From assembly GCF_023375975.1 (NCBI RefSeq), contig NC_064426.1:2161001-2225000 (forward strand): a stretch of 64,000 bases of DNA, in the 5' to 3' direction. Under the pieces are notes generated by a model. The model was not told the origin of the DNA. It saw only the letters and a list, made by a program, of their open reading frames with translations, and did not search any database. Made by a program: the position numbers and the translations under genes. The stretch comes from Astyanax mexicanus (Eukaryota; Chordata; Actinopteri; Characiformes; Acestrorhamphidae). This document shows, piece by piece, positions 14,686 through 29,110 of the stretch (its first letter is position 1; the number at the start of each line of letters is the position of its first letter).

Positions 14686-17600
14686 TTTTTTGCATACAAG
14701 TCGCCTACGTGCGAACTAATGTAAATACTAATCAAATTATGCTGTATAAAAAAAGCGCGCTGTTCACAATTAAAACCAAACTATAATATATGCAGTGAAA
14801 CAAATAAATAAAACCAACCCAAACAAAGCGATTTTAACGCTGATTGCGCTCGTAAATAATTGATATAAATTAATTAACATACATGATTTTACGGACTCTC
14901 CTCCCCAGACTGAGTGGATAATAATATTAATATTTAGATATTATTACCAACCGGGCATTGCTCCCATGGTGCACCGCTCAGTTCACTGAGATTGTGTTGA
15001 GAAGAAGTGCAGAAAAATAAAAAGCGAAACTCATATGTTCGCAAATTATCACTGTCATAGAAAGAAATCTTTAAAATTTTAATTTTGGATACATTTTCAC
15101 TTTTAGATTTTAAAAGGAGGTGAATCTAACAGGTCTAGTTCTTTATTTTACATTATAAAATATTTGTATTACATTTTATGATGAATTGACTTATAGAAAT
15201 GCAATAAACTTGACTTAATGACTTAAGGACGGGTTAAATCTTTTTATTTATATAAGGTTTAGATCTTCATATGCGTTGCAAATTAGTTTTGAACTGTTTG
15301 TGCTTATTCTTTTTGGAAGCATTTCAGTCTTTAAGAGTTAAATAACAAAAGTCAACCAAACCGAGAAAATCCGGAAGCTTCTTTTTGTTCTATTTAAAAA
15401 CTATAGTCTGTGTTTGTTATTTTTTATGCGCGGTTTAATGCTATGTACCTGCAAATAAAACTCCAAAACTCCAACTTTTACATAAGAAAGAAAATCTTAA
15501 AATCTTAAGATCAACTCTTAACTAAATGGAGGTATGTGTATAAATATTGTATACTTCAAATTCTGATACTTTATGAAGAAAAACTGAGAGTTTCGCATTA
15601 TGTCAAAAAGTAAGCAAAAATGCAAAAATTACGCTTTTTGGTCTGTGAGGGTTTTTTGCCTATAGAAGGTGTTCACGGAACTAAAATTAAATAACTCTTT
15701 AGCTCCTGTCAATAAAAAATGTATAAATTGTTCAAAATCACACGAAACATAAAATAAATATTCATATTTAAAAATATGCTGACAACCCTAAATCAAAGCC
15801 TAAAAAATGAGCACTGTTTGTCCTTTTAAGATTTTTTATTATTATTGTTAGCAGCTTTGTATAGGGGAGTTTTGCGTGGGGAGGGGGTCAGCTGTTCTCC
15901 GCCGAGATATTTCAATCAGATCTGCTTGAATGTTTGATCTAACGCGGGGATATAGAGGGGGATGTGCGAAAAATATATTTCAATTAGTATAACAGATATA
16001 AAAATTCGTCAATAGCAAATTTGCTCTTAAAAAATGTGTGATGGTTAGTGCGCCTTCGGTGTCAACAATAATGTCGCTCTTACATGGGGTTAAAAGCACG
16101 CGAGTGTGGCAAACAACCCACTCGCGTCGTTTGATTGCAAGGATTTAATAAAAAGATAAAATACAGTACGGGTTTTATTATTTTTTTATATCCAAAGTTT
16201 TAGGTCTGATCTGCTATAAAAAGTAATTTGCAAATGTTCAAACTTTCCATAATAACTTTTTTTTTTGTTTTTCTAAGGCTCCTAAGCAGCAAATGCAATA
16301 TCAAAATGAATTAAGAACCCTTTATTAAATTGTTATAATCGTAATGAAACCGATTCCTTAACATGTGTCTATTGCTAAACGATATTATCATGTTTGCTTC
16401 TATGCAACAGAAATATATACATCTCAGTTCATTAGATTAATATATTTTGACGCGTGAATACGAATTAATCGCTAAAATAAATTAAAATTGATTGTGTTAT
16501 GTTATGTATTTATTTATTTATTTAGCGCATCCAGTGCTGGTGCTCTTTCACTCGCGCGCGCCCTTGGAGAGAGCTTAAGTTTCAGCGCGAGTTCATAAAA
16601 CGCGACAAAATTAATAATTTCGTATAATTATATTACATTAGTAATAGCGCGAATATAAAGAACGTGCACACTTTTAGCCTTTTATCTTATTAACGAGACA
16701 TAGTCATAGTTTTGGTCCAGCGCGAGGCTCCTAGAAGGTCGCAGACTTTATTAAAAAAAAAGGTTAAAAACTACTCTTCAGTGCATGCAAAAATGAATGC
16801 ATGCAAAACACATTTTCTGCAGATTAAAAAAGAGACGCTTTGCAAAGTGCGACCCATCATGCCTGTAAAAGTCGTGTTTTTTAACTCGTTAAAGAGAACC
16901 ACGAGGAGCGAACGCACCAATACGCGGTTAATGCAGCGCGCGGAAGGGCTGCTGCAAAAGTAACCAGTAACCAGTTTGTTTCTGGCTGTCTCTGATGATG
17001 TCTCGTGGCGGCTGAAACATGCAATGCTGTTATTCTTTTGCAATGGTTGCTACAATTATTGCATTTTGCGCTTTGCATCTGCCACGCTCCGATGCACCCG
17101 CCTCTGTCACTTAAACTGACCCTACTAAGACAAAACCACGACATTATCGCGTGCAGCGGAGAGTGTTGCACAAGAGGCCTTGTAACTCTTTTTATACATT
17201 TTCTGCACAATCTGTGTTAGTGTTCAGATTCATCATCATTGTCACCTGAGTTTTGATTACTGTTCGCCTACCTCTGCTGTTTTCGTGCACGCGCGTAATT
17301 TTCGCAGAGAAAGTGCTCGCGAAGCATAATCTAAGGTAGTAGTCGCGTGGGGGTTTATTTTGCAACGTGCTTGCACACGCGCGCTTGCCTACAAACGTGC
17401 ATCTACAACCTTGAGCATGCAATATTTACTTATATACAACTGTATACTATATATTATTAAGAAAAAACCGACTCATTTACCACATATTCCCCACCTGCAT
17501 ACCCGTCACTATAAAGATATATCTCCTACATGTGACATATACCCTATAAACCACTACTATACATGTATAGCCTATAAAACCTGAACCTGGCATTCTGTAG

Positions 17601-18646
17601 ATATCCACCAGACCTACCTACCACTGTGCATGCACCCTATAAACCACCTTTACTTTTTCTGTAAAGCAGCTTTGCAACATAATTTTTAAAAAGCGATATA
17701 TGAACAAATTTGTCCCAATATACACCCTGTACTTGTCATATACACCCTACATAGCCTTAACCTTACACATAATTTAATTAAATTCGGTTCAAATATTTTA
17801 TCATCATATTTACTGTAAAGTAAAAGTTTCATTGCACAATGAAATTCTATCTTTAATTCTTTAATAATTATTTAATATATTAAATTTATGTCAAATATAC
17901 CATATAAACCTCTGACCTGCCAAATACACCTTATATACCTTTTACACATCAACCTATAATCAAATATACTTTATAAACCTCCAGTCTATTAAATATACTC
18001 TATTACTGTCCAACCTGCAGCTGCAAACTATCGAATATACCCTATAAGCCACCTGCCACATATACGCTATATGTAACCCGCCTACCTGTTATATGCACCT
18101 TATACACCTCCAACCTATCAAGTGTATACTGTATAAACCAAAACCAGCCACCTATACAAAACACTATCCTACTACCATATGTTCCACCACTTAAATAGTG
18201 TAGGTTCTACATATATGCACATGATGCACGAGCGATCACGAGCTCTATGATAGTAGATCCAGTGTGTTCTGATGTTATTCATAGAACCATTTTAACAGGT
18301 TCTGAGCACATGCTTTATTAGACCCATATGCAAGTTCCACGTTCCCCCTTCACGGATGGAAGAACCAGGCTGGAGTACCACGAGTACCACTCAAGATGCT
18401 ACTCTAGAAGAACCTCTTGTGCAAAAGTGTTCCCGATTGTTGATTGCATATTGATCATGCTTTTCTAAAACACCTGCACTCTAATTAGAGAGCACGCGGC
18501 GGTGTGCGTTACCTCTGTGCCGCCGTGTTGGCGTCCAGGATGCCCGCGCTCTGCATCCACGAGCGCACGGGCGTCATCCCGCTGGCCAGCGGTTCTTCCT
18601 TCATGGTGAGCGCCCCCCGCGGGAGCCCGTCCTGGAGGGAGAACAT
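772..18646 (-). CDS. ebf: COE/EBF family transcription factor, first two coding exons (partial gene)
   Basis: Early B-cell factor (Collier/Olf/EBF) nuclear DNA-binding regulators control B-cell and neuronal differentiation. Coding exon 1 is 18513-18646 (ATG at 18646, 44 codons plus AG, donor GTAACG). Coding exon 2 is 772-928 (acceptor TTTAG, 52 codons, donor GTGAGG). The joined protein is 97 residues, starting MFSLQDGLPRGALTMKEEPL. Exon 2 carries the nearly invariant start of the COE DNA-binding domain, with GVGLARAHYEKQPPSNLRK and the LALYDRQGQPVEIER stretch. The splice phases agree (AG+C gives Ser). Exon 3 would lie to the left of the window. The paralogue is uncertain: from memory of the family, ILDANTAAQ and IDFVEKD look most like EBF4, but a diverged ebf1b is possible given linkage to nfkb1. 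A second in-frame Met at 18604 is an alternative start. Intron 1 is 17,584 bp. Confidence 0.9.
1189..1432. repeat. unique island between a TG and a CA microsatellite
   Basis: (TG)n at 1189-1215 and (CA)n from about 1378 to 1432 bracket a GC-richer unique stretch. The stretch includes CTGTCAATCA (1271-1280), whose reverse complement is the exact PBX-MEIS decamer TGATTGACAG, and a CCAAT (GGCCAATAG) near 1316. Confidence 0.6.
1740..1949 (+). repeat. direct duplication, copy 2 (partner 372-611)
   Basis: Second copy of the element described at 372-611. It ends at ATGAGTCCCAGCGC, where the first copy continues with GAGTCCCAGCGCTGC. A few dozen substitutions and small indels separate the two, so the duplication is not recent. 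Confidence 0.85.
1950..2150 (+). repeat. purine-rich duplicated segment (partner 5040-5215)
   Basis: GAAAGAAAGAGTAAAAGG, then AATGTGAGAGAG and GTGGGAAAGAGCAAGAAAAC, is matched by 5095-5175 with few changes, and AGATAATAATGATGAGTAAA occurs near 2125 and again at 5187-5206. It belongs to a larger purine-rich region (1545-1720 and 4740-5060) dominated by AAAG/AAAGA runs. Confidence 0.75.
3901..4648 (+). repeat. pentanucleotide satellite (ACACT/ATACT)n, about 150 units
   Basis: About 750 bases of the 5-mer ACACT mixed with the variant ATACT and rare AAACT, ATATT and CAATA units. It is frame-open for 279 codons only because 5-mers without stop codons cycle through the frames; no splice or coding signature supports translation. 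Confidence 0.97.
5530..5850. promoter_or_regulatory. candidate conserved non-coding element in EBF intron 1
   Basis: A GC-richer, repeat-free island in AT-rich sequence. Near its middle is a homeodomain-type core, AGTCGCTTATTAATACAG, then ACAATTACTG (about 5661-5695), followed by a second GC-rich arm. No long frame has codon structure. EBF genes in vertebrates are surrounded by conserved enhancers; assignment here is inference only. Confidence 0.4.
6075..6535. mobile_element. Tc1/mariner remnant, two fragments head-to-head
   Basis: Starts with the family terminus CAGCTCTGG. It runs forward through the transposase 3' part (LLEFLHQE) to about 6181, then switches to the inverted orientation (6190-6535), where the minus strand reads PRCMKQTVIKKQGYFTKY, the usual transposase C-terminal end. 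Stops and deletions show it is dead. Confidence 0.8.
6780..7140. other. unique GC-richer island with an internal (CA)n
   Basis: Repeat-free, balanced-composition sequence at 6780-7033 and 7066-7140 around (CA)n at 7034-7064. Open frames on both strands have no family resemblance that I recognise. It could be another intronic conserved element of EBF. Confidence 0.3.
7217..7965 (+). repeat. minisatellite, unit about 70 bp, roughly ten copies
   Basis: Unit core TTTATCAGTCTACTCATGCT followed by CTAGTAGAG, then a variable spacer with GATCAGCACAGTGA. Spacer length differs between copies and some units are shortened (for example 7740-7790). The regular core could be mistaken for a CRISPR repeat, but the spacers are diverged copies of each other. 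Confidence 0.93.
8375..8650 (+). repeat. two-copy tandem of about 150 bp in a CA-rich region
   Basis: GATCAATAAGACTGATC followed by CTTACACA occurs at about 8450-8475 and again at 8613-8640, each preceded by a related GGCACCA...CACTC stretch. The unit carries (CA)n and CGTCTATACACACA runs. Confidence 0.7.
9190..9597 (+). mobile_element. Tc1/mariner remnant (transposase 3' end plus tail)
   Basis: Reads in the plus direction NIIKRKMDDHKP... then LLDFLHQE, the conserved C-terminal end of Tc1 transposases, followed by the family tail to GGAATTTGGGAGAAATG. Frame breaks are many and the left terminus is missing. Confidence 0.8.
9923..10017 (+). repeat. 11-bp minisatellite ACGCTAAACAC, about nine copies
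   Basis: Near-perfect head-to-tail ACGCTAAACAC units, with single-base variants (AAGC, AAAA). Confidence 0.95.
10296..10430 (+). mobile_element. Tc1/mariner terminal fragment
   Basis: Family left end (TACAGCTCTGAAAAAAAATG), then TTCTGAATCAGTTTCTCTG and TTTGAGTAAAATGAACATTG; breaks off after about 135 bases. Confidence 0.75.
10827..10886. repeat. (TA)n microsatellite
   Basis: About 30 uninterrupted TA units. Confidence 0.98.
11677..11790 (+). repeat. (CT)n microsatellite with TTT interruptions
   Basis: CT dinucleotides over about 110 bases with periodic CTTT. A unique GC-rich island follows directly (11791-12115). Confidence 0.97.
11791..12115. promoter_or_regulatory. candidate conserved non-coding element in EBF intron 1
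   Basis: Repeat-free GC-rich island. It has spaced homeodomain cores (TCATTAG, CTAATGG, GGGTCATTAGG), an E-box-like CACCTG, and a palindromic GGCCGGCCGGCCGG at about 11871-11884. No convincing frame: the 108-codon plus-strand reading has no known motif. A regulatory role is inference. Confidence 0.35.
12170..12236 (+). mobile_element. Tc1/mariner fragment
   Basis: Short piece of the family (TTTTTTGGCACCAAGAGTAA to GTGTAAGACTGGTGGAGG), the transposase C-terminal part only. Confidence 0.65.
12240..12625 (+). repeat. degenerate minisatellite of CTCTGACTC-type units
   Basis: Repeated ACTCGGCTCTGACTCTCTCC with many changes, in units of about 25-45 bases. Confidence 0.85.
12626..12960. promoter_or_regulatory. 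candidate conserved non-coding blocks around a (CT)n tract
   Basis: Unique blocks at 12626-12750 and 12818-12935 flank a CT tract (12751-12816). The second block includes GATGTAACAGAGGCGACATA and AATTCACTTTGCCAGG. No frame with family resemblance was seen on either strand. Confidence 0.35.
12993..13697 (+). repeat. 700-base polypurine (GA/AAAG-rich) tract
   Basis: Almost pure A and G on the plus strand, with (GA)n at about 12993-13016 and 13662-13696. The overlapping minus-strand frames of 96-142 codons are Leu/Ser/Phe-rich translations of this tract, not proteins. Confidence 0.95.
13807..14038 (+). repeat. (CA)n and CACCTCCAC tandem repeats
   Basis: Two CA-rich runs (13807-13865 and 13965-14038), the second with four CACCTCCACCACACACA units, around a short unique stretch. 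Confidence 0.9.
14621..14683 (+). repeat. (AAT)n microsatellite
   Basis: About 21 AAT units with two AAC variants near the start. Confidence 0.97.
17430..18180 (+). repeat. degenerate minisatellite of CCTATAAACC-type units
   Basis: Irregular units of about 30-45 bases containing ATATACCCTATAAACCAC or close variants, with TATCAAATATAC linkers. Strongly diverged, so an old array. Confidence 0.7.
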
Positions 18647-19431
18647 GCGCGCGCCTTCCCGCTCGCCTCGGTTCCCGCGGTGCGTTCCCGCGTCGCGTTG
18701 CTTTGAGTTGCGTTGCTTTGGCGTGCGGGGAAAGAGTTCGTTCGTGCGTGCGTGCGTTGGTGCGTGCGTGCGTCCGTGCGCGCGCGTGCAGAGCGTAATC
18801 CTCCCTCACGCGCTCTCGGACACTAAAAGACAAAGTCCGGCAAAGGCAAGAAAGAAACAAACAAACCGACAAACAAACAAACAAACGAACAACAAAGGCG
18901 TGAGATTAGCGGCTTCGGTTCTTCAGTTCCTCTGGTGCGACAAAAAAAGCGCGCTAAAAAGTGCACGAATAGGGGGTGTAATTATCCAGAGCCGTGCGCG
19001 TGCACCGTTGGGGGGCGTGATGTGCGTGAGTGCGCGTGCAGGGGGGATATCCCAGTGGGTCTCTTCTTCTTCTTGGGGTTAGAGTCCAAAAAAAGTGTCC
19101 AAAAAATAAAGGAGATTAACCGGGGGTTTCCGGTTAAGAGCGGCGCGCGCTGAGAAGGAGCATAATCATTATCTTCATCTCAAAGGAGGAAGAGGAGGAG
19201 GAGGAGAAAACAACAAACAAACAAACAAACAACAAACAACACCGGGATCAGCGCGAGGCGGGAGCTGGAGCGCACGCGGGATCGCGGGACGAAAGAAAGA
19301 GAGAGGGATGAAACGGAGCGCGCGCTTCAAAAAAAGGAGAGCAATGAAGTGATTACCGACCGAGAGGGAGGGATGGATGGATGGAGCAGGGGGGGCCGGC
19401 TCGCGCTCCCCGGTGGAACGAGGGATTGGGT

Positions 19432-19483
<52 letters not shown>

Positions 19484-19640
19484 TCCCAGCGCCGCTGCAA
19501 GGACCGGCCAGGGAAAAGGGGGCGTGGCTTTTGCCCATATTAGGAGAAGCTCATTTGAATGTGTTAGCCGCCTCTCTTCTCTGATTGGCTGAGCGCGTCT
19601 CCTGCAGGCGCTCTGAGAGAGTGGATGGAAGTGGAGTTTC
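18480..19640 (-). promoter_or_regulatory. EBF promoter and 5'UTR, CpG-rich
   Basis: CpG-rich sequence surrounds and precedes EBF coding exon 1 on the minus strand. Upstream of the ATG (rising coordinates) are a long GA tract (19434-19481), a GC/KLF-like GGGGCGTGGC near 19518, an exact CArG box CCATATTAGG (19535-19544) and an inverted CCAAT box CTGATTGGCT (19581-19590). No TATA box was seen at a convincing place. The transcription start is not determinable from sequence alone; the cluster of CArG, GC and CCAAT motifs suggests it lies below 19530. Confidence 0.6.
19434..19481 (+). repeat. (GA)n microsatellite in the EBF promoter region
   Basis: Twenty-four GA units. On the gene's strand this is a CT tract that could bind GAGA-type factors, which is speculation. 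Confidence 0.97.
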
Positions 19641-19649
19641 AACAGGCTG

Positions 19650-20620
19650 CTTTATACTGGTGATCAATACTGACTGATCGATTAGCTTCCTGATCGATTA
19701 GCTTGCTGACTGATCGATTACCATAGTTTTCTGACTAATATGCGTTATGATCAATTATATCTCTATCACATTATGAGCAGGCGTTGATTAATTAAACACA
19801 ATGTAATAATATATAAATCATGATCAATTTCACTGTGATTGAGTACACTGGATACATTATGATCGATTATAGCTGATACTAGATATGATCTGCTGTGATC
19901 GATAGTGGAAAAAAAAACTTTATATATTAAGATTGATTATGGAGAATGTCTGATTTGTGATGTTGCAAATTAATGTTAATGATTGATAAGGTTATGATCA
20001 GTCATGTGAGTTGTGATCAATACTTTGTAACCTCTGGATGATTGATGGTTACTGATAATATCACTATTATGAGTGATTATGACTAGTGTACATCTTATAT
20101 TAAGATTATGATACTGTATATACCTGTGTATATTGATAATGTACGTATATATCATATATAACAACATATACAATTAACATATATTATAATATGTTATAAT
20201 GTTATATAATACATTAAATGCTATACATTAGAGTTTAATTATGGCTATTACATTATGTATACCACCGTCTATATATATGATTGATTATAACTAATGTCAT
20301 CCATACATTAAGATTTATTATGCTTAAAACGTCATATTTTTAGAACAATTCATACATATTATGATCGATTATGGCTAATATTATCGAGACATTATGATTG
20401 ATCATAGATAAGGTAATTTATGAATTTTGATTCATTATTTATTTACTGTATTTTTAATATATCGTGTATATTTGGTACACATTATAAATGATTGTGTTTG
20501 GTTGTATCAATACATTATAATCAATTATTCATAATTCCATCTACATATTATAATAACTTGCCTGTAATGTAATACATACATAATAGGATCAGGATCGATT
20601 AGGGCTGCTATGACATATAC
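19650..20620 (+). repeat. degenerate GATTGATTAT/GATCGATTA repeat region
   Basis: Nearly 1 kb rich in GATCGATTA, TTATGATCAATTAT and ATTATGGCTAATA units with loose spacing of about 45-60 bases. It lies upstream of the EBF promoter and has no gene. Confidence 0.65.
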
Positions 20621-21149
20621 ACAAAATTAAATTATAGCTGAAAGAAGTTGCTGACAATATATAAACGTGTATATAAACTTATTTGGGTTATGCAGTTGTT
20701 TGCTGTAGAAATTAATTAATTAAAAAATAATTCATTCATACAATCAGATAATAATACTATGCATTAGTATAACTTATATATTTCAAAAATATATAGGAAA
20801 CAATAATAATTTCATTAAAATAAAGTAATAAAGTACATTATATAAACTTAATTACACTATAAGTGCAGTAAACAACTATAATAATAATATTTGCTTTATT
20901 GTTCTCAACCCTCATTAAGCTGAAATCGATTGTTTATGGATTTATTTGATTATGTTTCTGTATAAAAGCCTCTTAATCGCGCACGTTAATCAGAATTCCT
21001 CCACAAGCGCGAGACTTAAATATTCATCAGAGAGAGAAACAGAGGAAGGGGGGATGAAGGGGGTCCCCCGGGTATACAGAGACCCCCAACCCCCCAAATT
21101 AACCCTTACCCAATAGATACGCGGGGATATGAGGGGCTCTGGTAGCGTT

Positions 21150-21203
<54 letters not shown>

Positions 21204-21563
21204 TTATCAGAATCATTACTCTGCTCGAGCTGTTCAAGTGTGATACTGACACCCCCGGTACGAGCAACAAGGAACACACACACACACACACAGATTGTAT
21301 GTACCAAAGTGTTTAATAAGAAGACGTACCTTCCTATATCACCAAAAACACTGGACCTGACACGATGCAGAACACTCCCCCCCTTTACCCAGCAGTAAAT
21401 ATCTAGAACCCATTGCTGTTCTATCAGGTTCTATCAGGTTCTGTATATATGTTTCTTTAACCCTGTGAGGAGGAGTGGAGTTCAGGCTGGATCTGCTGTG
21501 GTCGCGCGCGCTGCGTAAAGGCGCGGTGGGAGAGCGCAGCGCGCGGATACTGCGCAAAGGTCA

Positions 21564-21567
<4 letters not shown>

Positions 21568-21658
<91 letters not shown>

Positions 21659-21713
21659 TACATATACACACATATATACACATATTCAAACATATCAACA
21701 CACAAACACAGAC

Positions 21714-21787
<74 letters not shown>

Positions 21788-21788
21788 T
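21568..21788. repeat. (TA)n followed by (TTA)n
   Basis: About 45 TA units, a 55-base CATATACACA-type bridge, then about 25 TTA units. Confidence 0.97.
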
Positions 21789-22676
21789 ATTATAATGTTT
21801 ATTCCATTAATCCCAATTTCACCGGCCCTCGAACTGAACCCTGAGGGATGTATCACTTTAAACATTTACCAAATAATTCATCATGGATTCTGCAGTAGGA
21901 CTTAACACCAAATAAAAAAATATATGGGTTCAATGTGTTAATTGAATTATTGAATTAAACAAAAAAAAATGTTTTCCTGAAGCATCCTGAAACAAATACA
22001 CTCTAATGGTATTTTAAGATCCATTTAAGCACATTTAAGATCATGTGCTGTAGAAAAACGTATGAAGATTATTTTATGTATATGTTATGTGAGGACGTAT
22101 AGGTTACATATAATAAAGGATATAGAAAAGTAAAAAAAAAAGATTAATATATTTATATAGATATATTTATGTGGGGGAAAAGAATTGAAAAAGCTGACAC
22201 CTGCTCATTTATTGATTATTTAGAAATTAGAACAATAGCAGAGCATTGCTGTGAGGATTTGATTGCATTCAGCTACACGAGCAGTTCAATACTGGGCACT
22301 TTATACCCCTCTATATTTGGATTTGGAACATTTGGACATTGGTGTATCTATGTGGTTCTAAACTGAATTTAAGCACAGACTTTAAAAAAGTCCATTAGAT
22401 TTGTACCAGGTTTTGAGTTTGTAATGGAGATGTATCTGTAGATAAACTATAGGCATATGAAAATAATTAAATAAATATATAAATGCATTTAAAAATGGCA
22501 AAAAATATATTTTCTTTACTTCAGCCTACTGTAATTATTTGAAATGTAGTATTACATGAACACATTAATAAATACATGTGTTTTGTATGTGGCCTCTCCA
22601 GTACCTGTCCAGGTGAACAGTTCCAGGCCAGATCACCGAAGAACACCGCGCTTTACACCGCGCTGCCCTTTACAGT

Positions 22677-22693
22677 GCTGCCACCTAGCGCGG
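22677..22693 (-). promoter_or_regulatory. CTCF-like motif
   Basis: Minus strand reads CCGCGCTAGGTGGCAGC, close to the vertebrate CTCF core (CCASYAGRKGGCR). It sits at the edge of a small GC-rich patch between the EBF and KDEL-protein genes. Confidence 0.5.
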
Positions 22694-22982
22694 CCTCTTA
22701 CTAATCTAATAATACACACAGATTGTAATCTATAACAATAAGATTAAATAATCTCAAATAATTCTAACAAGAGATGGTTTTATTATTTTTATGCTGTGTA
22801 TAATATTAATAATACGTAATACATCATTTGTAAAAAAAATATGTAAATTTTAGTTAAAGTTGAAGTCTATTGACTGATCAAATATACATAGTATAATTGT
22901 GAGCAAAGTCAGTCAGACTGGGGGTTTGATGTAAAATTGCAGTCAAAGTAAATAGACCCAGGTGTAACATAACTACAGCACA

Positions 22983-23366
22983 CCTACAGCTCTGGAAAAA
23001 ATGAAGAGATCACTTCAGTTTCTGAATCAGTTTCTCTGATTTTACTATTTATAGGTTTATGTTTGAGTAAAATGAACATTGTTGTTTTATTCTATAAACT
23101 ACAGACAACATTTCTCCCAAATTCCAAATAAAAATATTGTCATTTAGAGCATTTATTTACAGAAAATGAGAAATGGCTGAAATAACAAAAAAGATGCAGA
23201 GCTTTCAGACCTCAAATAATACAAAGAAAACAACAAGTTCATATTCATAAAGTTTTAAGAGTTCAGAAATAATCAATATTTGGTGGAATAACTCTGGTTT
23301 TTAATCACTGTTTTCATGCATCTTGGCATCATGTTCTCCTCCACCAGTCTTACACACTGCTTTTAG
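22983..23366 (-). mobile_element. Tc1/mariner remnant, near-complete left part
   Basis: Left terminus TACAGCTCTGGAAAAAATG to ACACTGCTTTTAGAG. The transposase C-terminal piece would read on the minus strand (SVRLVEENMMPR) and is interrupted. The right terminus is missing. Confidence 0.8.
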
Positions 23367-24027
23367 AGATTTAGAAACCAGTAGACAGACAGAAAATCTA
23401 AAATCCAGAGAAGGATTCAAGGATGAATGCAGATCATTGTTTAAATACTACTGATCATCTGACAATTATATTACACAGAGTGTAATTATCCCTGTTTACT
23501 TAGATGATGTGTGGCAAAATCTTGAAGAAAATCACTGTAATTTGCATGAAAGTGTAATTTAATAACAATTCCTAGAAACCTGCTACTACCGATATATTTT
23601 ATTTGTGTATGAAATCATTGCTTATTGTGTATCGAGAAAATGTCCTTAAATAAAAATGAAACATTCTCTTTCATTTTGAAATTAAGAATAATGCATAATG
23701 AGAAACTAATGACTGTTTGCACAATTTGAAAATTTTCTAAGATCTATAAAATGCAGACTACTGTTAAAACAGCAGATGGGATAAATAAACTAAAACAGTA
23801 AACAATTAATATATATATTTCTTGTATTTCTTTCCTTTTTATTAAACTTCTGTTCATAGTTTTAAAATAAATTCCAATATTTATAGTAAACTCTGTAGTA
23901 TGTGGTCCATTACTATGAGCTAAACAATTTTGTCTCGTCAATAATCTTCCCTTAATGTTACTGAAGTACTGATAATTAAAACACTGAAATTAAAGCACCG
24001 AATCATTTACTAAACAGGTAAGAACTC

Positions 24028-24033
24028 TTTATT
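24028..24033 (-). terminator. poly(A) signal of the KDEL-protein gene
   Basis: AATAAA on the minus strand, about 240 bases past the TAA at 24272, is the first canonical hexamer downstream of that stop. The interval between reads as a 3'UTR without further open frame. Confidence 0.55.
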
Positions 24034-24135
24034 AAACATCAACCATGATTATTATTATTATCAACAAATATAATTCCTGTATATAAAGAAGGATCACCCA
24101 CACACAGATCAGTGAAGTTCTATTTTAAAGCAAAA

Positions 24136-24149
24136 GGCGACATCTAGTG
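24136..24149 (-). promoter_or_regulatory. CTCF-like motif
   Basis: Minus strand reads CACTAGATGTCGCC, a close CTCF-core variant, inside the 3'UTR of the KDEL-protein gene. Confidence 0.4.
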
Positions 24150-24271
24150 TTCAAAACAGAGAACTGCACCATCAGTAAAAAAAACAGTGTAAAACTAAAT
24201 CAGAGAAATTAACATGCAGCAGAAAACAACAACCATCACCATCAGAGTTCAGAGCTCCATGGCTGCCAGTC

Positions 24272-28005
<3,734 letters not shown>

Positions 28006-28109
28006 GGCTGAAGTTCACAGCTGCTCTTCTTCAGTCAGATCTTCGGCAGGAGTATTTACCTTCAGCGAACTGAGAGCCAGCGTAGCCAACCCACCTGAAG
28101 TGAAACCAA

Positions 28110-29110
28110 TATGTTTCTTCAAATACAGTAAATCATATGACTTAAAAAAAAACAGGAGATCACCCAGCCACACCCACTCGTAACACCAGTACTGTGGGTT
28201 GAGCAATTTGCTTGTCTAAACTCATTCTTGGTTGATTTAGAATTGTTGTGTCTTGTTTTTTTTTTCTTAATAGAGGATAACCCGATCTTAAATACAGGAA
28301 AATAATTCAGCTCAGAGTTGCTTAATTTCTTGCCGTTCTTAGCCAGCATGAAGTCACACATTGCAGTAAAGCAGATAGTAACTTGTTCTTATAGTCTACA
28401 ACACTGTGGTCCGGCAGTCAACCATTATACAAAATATAAGGCAGTCCTGGTGGGGAAGACACAACCATTATGCATATAAATTACGTCAGGAACCAATAAA
28501 GAAGATGCATGGATCTACATTATTTAAGTAACACCTACTAACATACAGCAAATAAAATATACTTCAGTGAGCGTGTTACAAAGTGTTACAAACTTTTACT
28601 GAGGAAATTCTAAATTAATCAACCAAATATATCATACTAAATCAAAATATAGTATATAGGAAACAATAAATAAACAGGTATCCCAATACTTTTGTCCATA
28701 TAATGTGTAATAACCAATAGCCAAAATGCCAACTGAAAGGCTACATATTACAAAAATAAAAAAAATATTGAGGTGCACTTTTTTTAATGATGATTGGACC
28801 AATAAAAATGATCCAACTCATAACTGAACTAAAACTAAAATCTCCTTAACCTAAAACAAAAAGTGAAAGCATGAAAATGCCCACTTGTTAGTAAATGAAA
28901 CTGAAAGCAACACTGCATGCTAACTTATTAAACTTTTGGTTTCATGAAGAACTTTGTAATAGAGATGTGTGTGCTACTGTATATCGTTTGTTCTAAATGT
29001 TGTTGTTAAGGTATTTCAGGGGGTTACTGTGCTGTTTCTAAACAGTTTCTACATTGAAAATACCTGTAATTTGTAATATTGAAATATTACAGGTAGGTTA
29101 TACTGATACT
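28110..29110. other. intergenic, between the KDEL-protein and ube2d3 genes
   Basis: AT-rich, no gene seen. Contains a terminus-like piece ATCCCAATACTTTTGTCCAT (about 28680-28699) of a dispersed repeat. Possible untranslated exons of the KDEL-protein gene at 28060-28094 and 29114-29132 flank it. Confidence 0.5.

Larger units (their letters stand above)
929..18512 (-). other. EBF intron 1 (17.6 kb), overview
   Basis: Spans from the exon 2 acceptor to the exon 1 donor. It contains long simple repeats, a 70-bp and an 11-bp minisatellite, pieces of a Tc1 family, and several GC-richer unique blocks described separately. About 14690-17420 is nearly free of arrays, unique, and rich in CpG towards 16540-17400; it holds no convincing exon. 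No independent gene was found in this intron on either strand. Confidence 0.7.
20620..22980. other. intergenic AT-rich sequence with microsatellites
   Basis: Contains (AAT)n at 21149-21202, (TA)n at 21568-21656, (TTA)n at 21714-21788, and a fragment of the dispersed repeat ending ACATTTGGACATTGG (about 22165-22345). A GC-richer patch at 22590-22695 ends in a CTCF-like motif. No exon-like reading was found. Confidence 0.6.

Noticed and set aside
18465..19082. Two long frames (139 and 192 codons) over EBF exon 1
   Set aside because: Only the 44-codon EBF start on the minus strand has family support; the rest is CpG-rich non-coding sequence.
28015..28206. 63-codon minus-strand frame containing TSGGLATLALSSLK
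   Set aside because: Briefly resembles a mitochondrial or membrane peptide, but no family was recognised and it overlaps a likely 5'UTR exon of the KDEL-protein gene.
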